Origin: Oopsacas minuta
Lineage: Eukaryota > Porifera > Hexactinellida > Lyssacinosida > Leucopsacidae
DNA length: 64,000 nt
Reading direction: 5' to 3'
Assembly: GCA_024704765.1 (NCBI GenBank)
Contig: JAKMXF010000310.1
Location: 62,001-126,000, forward strand
How positions within the stretch are numbered: position 1 is the stretch's first letter; each line of letters opens with the position of its first letter. Below are positions 22,951-33,140 of this stretch, one piece after another. Below the pieces are notes generated by a model that saw only the letters and a program-made list of their open reading frames with translations, did not search any database and was not told the origin of the DNA. The position numbers and the translations under genes were made by a program.

Positions 22951-23359
22951 TCATTGATACAGTAAATCGACATCAGAAACTGGAACATAGGAATAGGAAT
23001 AGGAATGTGGAAGAGAAGTGATCGGTGTCATAACTGGATTGTGTTCGAATATATTTCTCTTCTCGGGACTTTTCATAAATTTCTTGGGAACAACGCGAGG
23101 CGTCTTCTGAGCGCTAATGTGGGGTGACCTGTCTCGGACGCCATTAACAGGTTCCTCTAGGTTGTCATTCCTCCTATAACCTCGAATAATCCGGCATAGA
23201 GTCTTTTTGTTGGAATGTTTAATATCCTTATATTCCACATCTCTCGGCCAGAATGAAGGTACAAGAGATGTGTCCTTCCAAAAGGACACATTATTTCCTA
23301 AAGCTAATTTGTCACGAGCACTCAGGCCTTTAATCTTTATTGAAGTTGAATGTATGATA
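22951..23359 (-). CDS. Uncharacterised exon or ORF, basic
   Basis: The minus frame is open from about 23359 to the stop at 22951. It contains G-L-S-A-R-D-K-L-A-L-G-N-N-V-S-F-W-K-D and W-P-R-D-V-E-Y-K-D-I-K-H-S-N-K-K followed by a basic, Ser/Pro-rich tail. The motif W-P-x-D-V-x-Y looks like part of a DNA-binding or transposon-associated protein, but I do not recognise it. A stop codon lies shortly upstream, so it may be one exon. The outer edge of the left inverted-repeat arm (23303) falls inside this frame, so the right arm carries only its first codons. Confidence 0.35.
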
Positions 23360-24264
23360 GACCATACTCATATTGTTTTTGTGACATAAAATATAACCTA
23401 AAATCCTGAGCAGGGCTACCGAGCTAAGAAATTCCATTTATACTCCTGGTGTTTATCAGATTTTTTGAAAATGTATCGATGGTAGTACCGTGCTCACGAA
23501 CTCCTCCCCTGCCAGTACCATCCATACCGCACATAGGAACACAGCTCTTAATTCCTAACCCCCTCAACCACCAACCCTTACCCACATAGGCGACGAAATG
23601 ATTAAAGCAATCACTTCTATCCTTCCTACATCAGTCAACTCTCCAGCTGACGGATCCATACAGACATCAGCTGCTCTTCACAACATCACCGCTGAAGCAG
23701 TAATCATGCAGAATGGACTAATGAACAGAATTCAGATAGAGGGGGGGGGGCTGGGGCGGGCCTGTACTCCAGTGTAAGTACAAATTGAACCGAATGCTGT
23801 AAATACTAATATGAAACTAACACAACATCATTGTAAACAGATATATCAACAGATGAGGAAACTGATAAATATTTTGTAATATGAAAAGATATACGTACAC
23901 GTGTGCAACTACATAGCGAAACATGGGATATACCATATTATCAGGCAGTATATAATATATCTTATGTGAACTATATCCAGGGTCATATACCTTGTTCAAA
24001 ATACTATAACCATTCATAATAATATACAGACCTGTTTGTATATTCCGACACCAACTCAAAATTAATATATACATTATGTATTTGGTTTATTTCGTAGCAT
24101 GGATTATAAAAGTAGTTTCCTTTCGTTTCAAATTTTCCAAAGCTCTTCTAATAAAATAATGTTGTAGAGAATTTTTCTCAACAAGACTCATTGAACTAGT
24201 TTCCCTACTGGCGTCTCGTGTTCTATTTCCAAGCCTAAAAGATACCTTTGTTCCTATATACAAT
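23303..24264. repeat. Left arm of a near-identical ~960 bp inverted repeat
   Basis: The sequence 23303-24264 is the reverse complement of 31078-32041 with only a few differences: one extra base in a CCC run near the GAGCTAAGAAA motif, a T/C change in GTGTTTATCAG, and C/T and G-run length changes. An identical 85-codon open frame (minus here at 23817-24074, plus in the other arm) shows the match but looks non-coding. A plus-strand stretch near 23587-23746 (G-D-E-M-I-K-A-I-T-S-I-L-P-T-S) may be a coding relic. Confidence 0.92.
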
Positions 24265-24499
24265 CATAATAAAAACAACAACAAACAACAAAGAATCAAA
24301 CAACAAACCCGAAAAAATATAGTTAAGTTTGTTGCTTGGAGATTTCTCAATAACCATTCTTAAAAACAAACTATATCCATCCTGTTTCATTTCAAATTGG
24401 TTTACATCTTTTATCTAAAAATAAAATACATACAGAGAGATCTGACTACCATTGCGATTCAAAACCCTAAAAAATGATTTTCCCGTAACTGTGCCCTCT

Positions 24500-24910
24500 T
24501 TAACTGGCTGGTACCACTAGTGACGGCCTGCTAGCATCACCACTAGTTGGAACAGATGTTTTAATAGCGTTTCTGTATTTTAATATTACCTGAAATTCGT
24601 TGAATTTGAGTGTTTTAAGATGGTTTACAGTTTCTTCAGTAAGAGAATTGAATTCACAAAAACCATTTATCATAACATCCCATTTATTAAAATCTAATTC
24701 CATCCCCAAAATAGTGAATATACTCTCTTGATACTCATCAAATGAGAACTCAATCACATCTCTCAGACACTTGTACATATCCTTTAGGTCATGTTTCTCT
24801 TCGTCATCGAAGAATTTCCTTAATATATCCACTTTGATTGAATTCGTGTAGTGTATTTGCATTAGTAGGATTATGATGTAACATATTACAGGTGAAATAT
24901 AAGAGTCCAT
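24500..24910 (-). CDS. Orphan predicted secreted protein, 136 residues
   Basis: The ORF starts with a likely signal peptide (hydrophobic Y-I-I-I-L-L-M-Q-I-H-Y, cleavage near residue 24). An acidic/aromatic, helical-looking mature part of about 110 residues follows, with three Cys and motifs L-R-K-F-F-D-D-E-E-K-H and V-N-H-L-K-T-L-K-F-N-E-F. The last 20 residues are Ser/Pro/Thr-rich. No family is recognised. It lies just inside the left inverted-repeat arm. A second predicted secreted ORF (29942-30526) lies just inside the right arm. It may be a single-exon gene or one exon of a larger gene. Confidence 0.5.
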   Translation of the reverse strand: MDSYISPVICYIIILLMQIHYTNSIKVDILRKFFDDEEKHDLKDMYKCLRDVIEFSFDEYQESIFTILGMELDFNKWDVMINGFCEFNSLTEETVNHLKTLKFNEFQVILKYRNAIKTSVPTSGDASRPSLVVPAS

Positions 24911-25229
24911 TATATTTGTATAACTAGCTAGAGAGACTTAATCCAGACTTAATCCTTTTATCGTATTAACCAAAGTAATCCTATAGAAGTTCTAGTCGCT
25001 TATTACCCTAAGATTGTAAAGATAGGCTGCCTCATTTTCTGCGGCCATGTATTTGCTATATAAATCCTTTGATTAAATACAAAATAGATTGATTGTGAGG
25101 TTAAATATTATGTATACTGTATTTGAAGTTCGAACATAACTGTGAATTAATAGATAAGTTTAAGAAGATTCTCTACTCACATTAATAGCAAATTAATTAT
25201 AGTTCAAGGGGCTCTAAAAGATATAGAAT
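24911..25229. other. Spacer between the secreted ORF and the RAG1-like element
   Basis: AT-rich sequence holding the likely promoter side of the 24500-24910 gene. Nothing else is recognised. Confidence 0.4.
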
Positions 25230-25234
25230 CAGTG
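25230..25234. repeat. Left 5-bp target duplication (CAGTG) of the RAG1-like element
   Basis: CAGTG directly abuts the CACAGTG end at 25235. The same CAGTG directly follows the right end at 28234-28238. A GC-rich 5 bp duplication is the known signature of Transib/RAG-type insertion. Confidence 0.9.
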
Positions 25235-25851
25235 CACAGTGGCACGGCATGTGGAAATAGGTGAAAAAAATATAACCTCAAATTGCTTTATAGTGTTGAT
25301 ATTTGAATTCAGCACCCCCACAAACCTCGGAAAACATTTGACATCTCTACAATAGACTTTCCATTTAGCTCCTACGTCTATTCCAATGAGAGCATAATTG
25401 AAATTCGAAAGATTGATTTATGATTTCAATTTTCGGTCATGATGTAATTTTGAATAATATGGATTCTCACGTCAAATAACTGCTATTTATAGTATACCAA
25501 TCGAAAGCTCTTATGTTGCTGAATAATAAATCACGTTAATCTTGGCTCCAATGAACAGATGGAATTTACTATTCTCATTTTAAACAAACTTGTTCGTACA
25601 AGTGCAATAAATAGAAACACGTTTCATTAAAACTCTAGTACTTTTTTTGCCTTCACTTGCGGAACTTTCCATTGCACTTTCCTAATAGCTCTTTTCGTCC
25701 TCTACAAAATACACTTTAAATTATGGTGTCAGGAAGTGTCAACGATATTTTTTTTTGCGATTTTAAATATAATCCATTCACAATTATCTAATTTTTGGCC
25801 CATATAAATCATAAATAATTGTTGTGGTTGTTTATTAGCACATTTTTCATT

Positions 25852-28013
25852 ATGAATAACGAAGATGCATACACGTTCTTAACTGCACAAAAGAATAAAA
25901 CAATCACTTCTCTCGCGTCCTCGTTTATTGTCCTCAATAATTTGGAAGAAACAGAGCATGATACAGTTCGGAGAAAATTTTCGACCCTCAGAGAAGATAG
26001 GAGAGAATACCTGAAACGACCCGATATAACTACTTGGAATGCGATACCTTTTCATACACCACTTAAACACCCGAGATTGAGTACAGGTTATCAATGCTCA
26101 GATGAAGTCATGGTGATAGGGAGTGTTTCTTCTAGCCAATCAACCTCTGTTTTCGAAGAAGATTTTAGTAAGCCCACCCGTAAGCCTCTGAGGGAATTAT
26201 CACTAAAGGTCTTCGCAGCCGATTGTCCTCCTTACTAACACATCTTGAAAAGGTTGCTGTACAAGAGAATGTTTCCAGTAAAGAACTATCCTGTTACCTG
26301 ATGATGCTATGTTCACAGACTGAATACGACTTTACTACTACCAAGTTCTGTAAAGAAATTATTGCTAAGGGAAGCTTCGGTCCAGTCTGCAATAAACTAA
26401 CCTGCGATAAAGCTGCGTTCTTGATGGATTCTTTAGAAATTGGAAAGAAGAAATACATCGATTTAAGACGTTTATTGCTTTCAGATGTCCAGCTTCCAGG
26501 TTACAATCGATTAGCTACCCATCGATCTCAAATTTGCTTGACTAATGACATCTTTTCAGTTGATCGAGAACATCGGGTAGGCATTGCTGTATCTTACAAA
26601 AAGCTTCTGACTCATACAGTAAACAGAATATTGACTGCTTCTGCCAATGAAATTCCCAGCGCCAGCAATCCTAAAAGGATACGAATTTCAGATGGACTTG
26701 ACGGTTCTGGCTCTCACCGGGTTTATCAGCAAGCGACTCACCCCAATATTTCAACAAAAAGTTTTATTTTATTCGGGTTTAAGGTGATTTCCATATCCGA
26801 CACCAATAACAAACTGATTTGGAAAAACCCTCTACCAAATTCTCCTTTCTCAATTAGACCTGTTGCGATACTAGCTCTACAGGAGAACGAAGACAATATT
26901 CGATATCTTATGGATACACTAATCAATAAGGAGTCCACAGAGATAACGGAAAAGGGTTTAGAACTAACAAGCGGATTTTGTGAAGTTGAAATTCAACGTT
27001 CACAATTGGATGGCAAAATGGCTAAGATTATTAGTGGAGCTGGGGGTGCATGTTGCCAGTTCTGCACAGCGACATTCAAACAAATCCATGATCCGGATAT
27101 CGTAAAAGACGGTTTTCCAATTAATCGATCCATCACAGACCTGAAAGTATTATTTGATGAAGTTAACGAAGAGGAGTTTCTATCATTATCTTCTGACAAC
27201 AGATTCAACGTTACACACAGACCAATATCTGACTTAGAAATCATACCCAGTTCGCCTTTGCATGCATATCTCCGATGTTTTGGCTGGTTTTTACATCTAA
27301 TTAGCCATTTGCACGCAGGAGTATTTAAGTGGTCACCAACTTCTAAGAGAGTCTCAGATGCTAAAACTTTCGTTACAAGTTTAATTAAAGACAATCTCAA
27401 TATTATTATTGACATCCCTTCAACACAAGGTGGCACAACGACTACTGGTAATGTGGTAAGACGATGCTTGATAAGAAAGGATGACAACGATCAAGATTTC
27501 CTCTACTGGGTTTTGACAGTGATCCCGTCTGAGTTCAAGTCCCACATAATTGAAATTCACACATGCCTAGGAGCAATCCTACGCGTCTATAATAGCAGCA
27601 GAAGAGTGGATACAGAAGAACTAGCGCTTGTTTGCAGTAATATCTACCAGTCAATTCTCTGTGCATTTCCTTGGGCTAATGTTTCCCCGACGTTACACAA
27701 ACTGTTAGCACATGCACCGGAAATCATCTCAACGTTTAATGATGGACATGGGCTAGAGAACTTATCTGAAGAAGGACTAGAGGCTTCTAACAAATATATT
27801 CGGAGATACAGAGATCGTCTTGCTCGCAAGTTTTCATTTGAAGAAAATTTAAAGGATGTATTTGTTCGATTGATTTCTCACAGTGATCCCATGCTGTTAA
27901 TGAATCGCAAGTTTTCTATTCCAAGGCCTCCATCTAGCCAAGGACTTAGAAGTAGCCAAGATATTTTAGTGAACACCCTTATTCGTGATCATGAAGATCA
28001 TAATGATGATTAA
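25852..28013 (+). CDS. RAG1-core-like transposase, one apparent frameshift
   Basis: The first frame runs from ATG 25852 to 26238. The second frame is open from 26184 to 28013, overlapping it, so a single frameshift or a missed intron joins them near 26184-26238. Counted from codon 26223 (residue 1), the second frame shows the RAG1 core order. There is S-D-G-L-D-G-S (Asp157, aligned with RAG1 Asp600), P-L-P-N-S-P-F-S-I-R-P-V (like the RAG1 K-P-N-S-x-x-x-x-K-P stretch), a C278-x-x-C281 followed by A-T, N-R-S-I-T-D-L, I-P-S-S-P-L-H, H492-K-L-L-A-H497-A-P-E-I-I (the RAG1 zinc-binding His pair with identical spacing), and S-E-E-G-L-E520-A-S-N-K-Y-I-R-R-Y-R (Glu aligned with RAG1 Glu962). At the RAG1 Asp708 position (L-H-C-D) the text reads L-H-A-Y. 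No RING-type N-terminal region is recognised. Confidence 0.87.
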
Positions 28014-28068
28014 AAGTAAACCTCTCAATCGATTAATAGAAAATTTGGGGAATTTTCACACCTCAGAT

Positions 28069-28099
28069 AGGTGACAATGACGTCATAACTTTGTCACCT
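28069..28099. promoter_or_regulatory. Palindrome with central TGACGTCA (CRE-type) core
   Basis: AGGTGACAA and TTGTCACCT form a perfect 9 bp inverted pair around TGACGTCA. It lies 55 bp after the RAG1-like stop codon and about 100 bp before the 13 bp subterminal block. A related arrangement (GGGTGAACATGACGTCATC and then GCCCACCC) lies in the pecanex intron near 1578-1610. It may be a protein-binding site or a subterminal signal; no function is shown. Confidence 0.5.
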
Positions 28100-28233
28100 G
28101 AAGGGATAGAGAAAAAATGAGTATCCCATTCGATTCGTTGGGCTCGAAAACCTATATGACAATAATACATTTTGAGGACCTATGTGCCATCAAAATGCCT
28201 ATTTCCACATTCTGACCATTTCGTGCCACTGTG

Positions 28234-28238
28234 CAGTG
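28234..28238. repeat. Right 5-bp target duplication (CAGTG) of the RAG1-like element
   Basis: This CAGTG copy directly follows the CACTGTG end at 28233 and matches 25230-25234 exactly. Confidence 0.9.
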
Positions 28239-28449
28239 TTTTTCATGGACTAGTGATTGACAATACCATAATCGTAGCCCCGGTCTCTTATCTCTTGGTT
28301 GGAGACTAACTATACTAATATTTCTATCTGCAACTTCTTTCGAAGTATCAGAATCTTCTGAACTGCTACTTAGATTTCCGATTTCTAATAAAGTAAATGT
28401 GAGTTACTCATATTTTCAAATAATTCTAACGGAGTTAAACCTCCACTTG

Positions 28450-28941
28450 TTAGCCTTTCTTTTCATTATCTCCGTGGTTCTTCGTTAATCCTGTTCTGTT
28501 TTTTGACTGCCTCGTTATTTCCAATCCTTGTTTCAGTCGCGGAATTTCGTTATCATAATCAACAATGTTGTTATTAAGTAATGAAACTCCAAATTCTTGG
28601 ATGACTCGGTTAGTCGCAAATTTGAGTTTGCCATGGTAACATTCTGCCCCATTATTAGTTCCATATTCGAGTCCAAAAATTGATAATTCTTCAGATGCAA
28701 TAGTTGTTAGCCAGTGATTTACAAAATACTTTATAGAAGTGTCTAATTAATGACTTTAACCGGCTAGTATAGTAGGAATTTGTAGAAGAAAATATGTTGA
28801 TGAAATCAACTCGGCTGGTAGAAATGGAATTGACAAAACTTTCTTTAAGAATGAAGCCACCTCATAGTTACGCGTAAACTTTAAACAAGACCACATTTGT
28901 GAATATTCCTCCAAATTACCTGGGTATAGTGAAACCAACAT
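28450..28941 (-). pseudogene. MULE/FLYWCH-type transposase C-terminal remnant
   Basis: Two minus-strand open stretches in different frames. The upstream one (28756-28941) contains F-L-P-A-E-L-I-S-S-T-Y. The downstream one (about 28450-28750) contains H-W-L-T-T-I-A-S-E-E-L-S-I-F-G-L and then Y-G-T-N-N-G-A-E-C-Y-H-G-K-L. The W-L-x-T-I and T-N-N-x-x-E-x-[FY]-H-x-x-L sequences are typical of the end of MULE-type transposases. The frame break between them and the lack of an N-terminus mark it as a relic. It lies directly right of the RAG1-like element. Confidence 0.5.
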
Positions 28942-29117
28942 CCATGTATACTAGCTCCTTGATAAACTTGCCTATATACGTAGCACTTGATTTGTGGCAG
29001 TCATTTTATATAGAGCACATCTTAAATAAAGTATCTGCCTTTCGATTTGTAGCAAAGTATTTGTGCAAATCAGAAGAATGGAATAGTAATGCATGTTTCA
29101 CGAAATCGATCTAATGC

Positions 29118-29632
29118 AAAGGGACGCATGCAATTGTCCGAAATTTGGAGTATGCATTTGTCCGACAGAAGTAAAGCTTGAATGAAGGAAACAAGAAGAA
29201 ACTAGTAGCAAGTAAAAGCCTTGGGCTCAGTATAAAGTTAGAATGAAAGCCAGAACCTGTACGACTAGAATACCAGTAACAAATGACAGTAATCCTATCC
29301 TGTGATTTGTAGTGATGAAGATCCCCTTAATCAGGGCGATATTTACAACATTTGCAGTCTATCTAGCTAATGCGGCACTAGAAACGATCAAATTGCCACT
29401 AAATTTGAATAGAAATGATGGGAAGTCAATTCCCCCAGAAAAAATGCGAAAAAACATCCTAATCCCCAATTTTCAGCAGGAATAATCAATAATACGAGGA
29501 CAAGTCCATCCTGAGAGCAATGTGAATTGAAATACTCCAGTCATCAAGTAGATCTAATGACAAATTTCGGACAAATGCATACTTCAGTCGGACAGATGCA
29601 TACTATAAATTCGGACAAATGTAGCTCTCCCA
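29118..29632. mobile_element. MITE with TTGTCCGA-rich inverted ends
   Basis: The left side reads GGACGCATGCAATTGTCCGA, followed by AGTATGCATTTGTCCGAC. The right side holds the inverse order, GTCGGACAGATGCATACT and then TTCGGACAAATG, ending at about 29632. Interior sequence is AT-rich and non-coding. The exact ends are uncertain. Confidence 0.6.
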
Positions 29633-29852
29633 ATGCAAACATCCGAAATTCGATAGAATGCAGCGTCCCCGAATATTTATTGAATAATATGATTATTGTT
29701 ATATCTCAGTGAGTAGAAGACTTAGATAATATTTAGGGAAAATTTGGTTATTACCACAATTACATACACTAATAACTAATAACTAGCATATGAGGATATG
29801 TAACATATAAAAAGATATATAAAATACAATTATATTATCAACAAAAATCACA

Positions 29853-30526
29853 TTACTTACTACAGGTGCCCCTTTCAGTACAGGTATCTCTTTTATATCT
29901 CTTACCAGCCGCTAGTAGAGCTTTATTTATAAAGTAATCTTTTAGATTTTCCTCAACTTGTTGGGGATGACCGCTTCTTGATCGACCATTTCAAATTTCA
30001 TAAAATATAAATCTACAGTAGTTTTTTTCTCATCACTATAAGGAGCCAAATTGAACTTTATTTGCGTACCAGCTAAAATATAATTCAAATTACCTTCCTT
30101 TTTCTCAACAGCAATTCGCATATAACCAAATTCCCCAGGACCTTTCCCTCCGATCTCAAAATTATGGAAATTCTTTTCAGCTTCGTCCATTAAACTCGCA
30201 TCCTTTAGCTGCTCAATCCCATCTTCTGGAATTTTATAAAACTTTCCCATATTTTTTACTATTCTGTCCCAATTTTCCTCTTTAATACCTTCACCAGAAT
30301 CATGGAATACATTTTCATTGTACTTACTGAATTGTATCTGTTTTATTTCTTTTTCAGTATTTTCCAATACTTCGTGATCAGGGTATTCTATCATTTCGTA
30401 AAATACACTTTTCAGCTCCTCTGTTCCATAAGTTGTTATTATTATTATTGACAAGTTGATTGCCAATAAAACATATTGAGTAATTGATAACTGCATTTTA
30501 GATTTAATCAGACACTTGCTATACAT
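29853..30526 (-). CDS. Orphan predicted secreted protein, possibly frameshifted near its end
   Basis: The main frame runs 29942-30526. Initiation at the second Met (30496) gives a clear signal peptide (L-L-A-I-N-L-S-I-I-I-I-T-T-Y-G). A charged mature domain of about 160 residues follows, with a G-G-K-G-P-G-E-F-G-Y segment and two alternating hydrophobic strands. The frame stops at N-K-L-R-K-I. The overlapping frame, reached by a one-base change in the CCCC run near 29970, continues as a sensible coding sequence (V-E-E-N-L-K-D-Y-F-I-N-K-A-L-L and a K-R-Y-K-R-D-T-C end) to 29853. That suggests a recent frameshift, a sequence error or a splice I did not find. Family unknown. Confidence 0.5.
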
Positions 30527-30931
30527 TGTATTATATTGATAAATATATAAAAATATAATTCCTATTGATTACTTATATTACAGTATGAGTCATATTTTAT
30601 GCAATTTTAAATATAATAATCTCATACTTTTGCTTTTTAGGGTATGGTGGAATTATTCAAAAGTTGTGAGTGGGATGAATGGGAAATCGTTCAATTTATC
30701 AAATATGGGAAGATTTGGACAAAACACAGGTCGTGTGATAGTTAGACGATGATAAATGAAAGAGAATGAAATAACAAAATCTGAAATGGTTAGACTAAGG
30801 AAATGTTGTATGAGAAATGATGAAAGGCCAGCCTCGATTTGTACATGCTTTATAGTCATACTGTCATAGACAATATAAATTTTACGTGAGCGATCGAATT
30901 GAAATTTAGCGGTTTGAGCTCTCTAGTAAAT

Positions 30932-31080
30932 TGCATACCTACCTTACATGCAATTATAACATTCCATGTATTCTGCATTGACCAATTGAAGGCACACATT
31001 GTTTATGCATGTACAGGGGAAATTGGAGGTCCTTAGAGGGATCTGACTCAATTAGGTTGGCACCAGGTAGGTATGCAATT
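30932..31080. repeat. Foldback of about 150 bp at the inner edge of the right arm
   Basis: ATTGCATACCTACCT near 30932 and AGGTAGGTATGCAAT ending at 31080 are exact inverses. The foldback overlaps the inner border of the right inverted-repeat arm (31078), so it may have taken part in forming the junction. Confidence 0.6.
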
Positions 31081-32041
31081 GTATATAGGAACAAAGGTAT
31101 CTTTTAGGCTTGGAAATAGAACACGAGACGCCAGTAGGGAAACTAGTTCAATGAGTCTTGTTGAGAAAAATTCTCTACAACATTATTTTATTAGAAGAGC
31201 TTTGGAAAATTTGAAACGAAAGGAAACTACTTTTATAATCCATGCTACGAAATAAACCAAATACATAATGTATATATTAATTTTGAGTTGGTGTCGGAAT
31301 ATACAAACAGGTCTGTATATTATTATGAATGGTTATAGTATTTTGAACAAGGTATATGACCCTGGATATAGTTCACATAAGATATATTATATACTGCCTG
31401 ATAATATGGTATATCCCATGTTTCGCTATGTAGTTGCACACGTGTACGTATATCTTTTCATATTACAAAATATTTATCAGTTTCCTCATCTGTTGATATA
31501 TCTGTTTACAATGATGTTGTGTTAGTTTCATATTAGTATTTACAGCATTCGGTTCAATTTGTACTTACACTGGAGTACAGGCCCGCCCCAGCCCCCCCCC
31601 CCCTCTATCTGAATTCTGTTCATTAGTCCATTCTGCATGATTACTGCTTCAGCGGTGATGTTGTGAAGAGCAGCTGATGTCTATATGGATCCGTCAGCTG
31701 GAGAGTTGACTGATGTAGGAAGGATAGAAGTGATTGCTTTAATCATTTCGTCGCCTATGTGGGTAAGGGTTGGTGGTTGAGGGGGTTAGGAATTAAGAGC
31801 TGTGTTCCTATGTGCGGTATGGATGGTACTGGCAGGGGAGGAGTTCGTGAGCACGGTACTACCATCGATACATTTTCAAAAAATCTGATGAACACCAGGA
31901 GTATAAATGGAATTTCTTAGCTCGGGTAGCCCTGCTCAGGATTTTAGGTTATATTTTATGTCACAAAAACAATATGAGTATGGTCTATCATACATTCAAC
32001 TTCAATAAAGATTAAAGGCCTGAGTGCTCGTGACAAATTAG
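31078..32041. repeat. Right arm of the ~960 bp inverted repeat
   Basis: Reverse complement of 23303-24264, nearly base for base. The outer edge cuts the uncharacterised reading frame that continues at the left arm, so the right arm looks like the derived copy. No target duplication is evident outside the arms. Confidence 0.92.
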
Positions 32042-33140
32042 TCATTTAGTATCAAACGCACCCAAAAAGCCAAAATGATTACAAGGAACCAGCTGCAGGA
32101 ATCTCTATTCAGATAATATTTGTTACATAACCATTACTTGGTATAAAAGTAAGCATAAAGGAGAGAAATGATGCAGCAGGGCTGCCATACTCACCAAACT
32201 GGAAACCCTAGAAGTCTAGATGCACCCTGAATCGTCCAGACAGCGTCAAAGGCACTCAGGAATACCCTAACTAACCTAGAGCATGTTGGCCAGAAAGGCT
32301 TATGGGAGTTTCTCCCGCTACTAGCAGCAGCAGCAGAGACTGCGTGTTGTGACGCGAATAGAGAAGTAAAGTGAAACAGGCCCTTCAACAAAAATTCAAT
32401 AATTCTGTCATCTATAACGACAGGCATACCCACTAACATGTCGTAGCAATACCTTAATGGAGGAAGATTCCCTCCGATATATGGATACTGAAATAGTGAC
32501 TGGTCTAGTTGTCCCGTTTACTGCAACACCTCATAAGGGAACAATTCCTCCAGTTCTAGCTGTATCGGCTCAACCAAGGATGGATATTGCTATTCATATC
32601 TCAGAGTAGAGACTGAAAGGAAACTTAGGTGTTTCGGCAGAAATATTAAGAAATTCTAAGAATATGACTATGTCTCACCTAAAGACAAGATAGAGAACTT
32701 TATAAGTATCGTGAAGCTCATACTCAGAACTCAGAACTCCTTCCTGGTGATCATAAGGAGCACGGCATGACCTACTTAACATTTGTTTTAATTTACTCTA
32801 AATCCTATTTAGATTTTTTACCTAATCCACCAATTACTGGTTATGTTCTCTAGAGTCTAGACATACACCGTAAACCACCCAGGACTTATCATATAGTTAA
32901 TATAATGAACGTTTTCTTCTATTTTATCAAACTTTCATCTTACTCAATCAAAAATGTCTGCTTAAGTCCTGATTTCAAGTCCTTCCACGCTCAACAAATG
33001 TTTTATTTTGGTGGTAGATAACTGCCCGAATTGCCAAATTCACGTCTCTAACGTAAGGCCTCGACGGGTAACAAATTACTACACTTTATTTTATGTTACA
33101 AAAAGTGCATTTGTTGTTGTTTACTTTTCCACTTAGCTAA
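32042..33140. other. Intergenic; nothing recognised
   Basis: No gene is supported. A GCA-rich stretch near 32325 gives a minus-strand open frame (32191-32439) without recognisable features. The right part contains the promoter region of the small Lys-rich gene at 33141. Confidence 0.35.

Larger units (their letters stand above)
25235..28233 (+). mobile_element. RAG1-like (Transib/ProtoRAG-related) transposon with CACAGTG termini
   Basis: A 2,999 bp element. The left end is CACAGTGGCACG (25235-25246), and the right end is the exact inverse CGTGCCACTGTG (28222-28233). A second matched inverted block, ATGTGGAAATAGG, lies at 25249-25261 on the left and as its inverse at 28198-28210 on the right, so the two ends have different internal spacers (2 bp against 11 bp). 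CAGTG duplications flank the element exactly. The only long gene inside is a RAG1-core-like ORF; no kelch-type RAG2-like ORF is visible on either strand. CACAGTG is the consensus heptamer of vertebrate recombination signals and is close to Transib and ProtoRAG ends. Confidence 0.93.

Noticed and set aside
23817-24074. Identical 85-codon frames in the two inverted-repeat arms as a duplicated gene
   Set aside because: The composition (Tyr/Ile-rich, no domain) looks non-coding; identity follows simply from the repeat arms being identical.
26993-27487. A second (RAG2-like) gene on the minus strand of the RAG1-like element
   Set aside because: The open frame is antisense to conserved RAG1-core motifs and shows no kelch-type Gly-Gly repeats; it is a shadow.
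23303-32041. The 960-bp inverted repeats as terminal repeats of a single giant transposon
   Set aside because: No target duplication lies outside the arms, the left arm continues into an outside reading frame, and no terminal motif is shared with a known superfamily.
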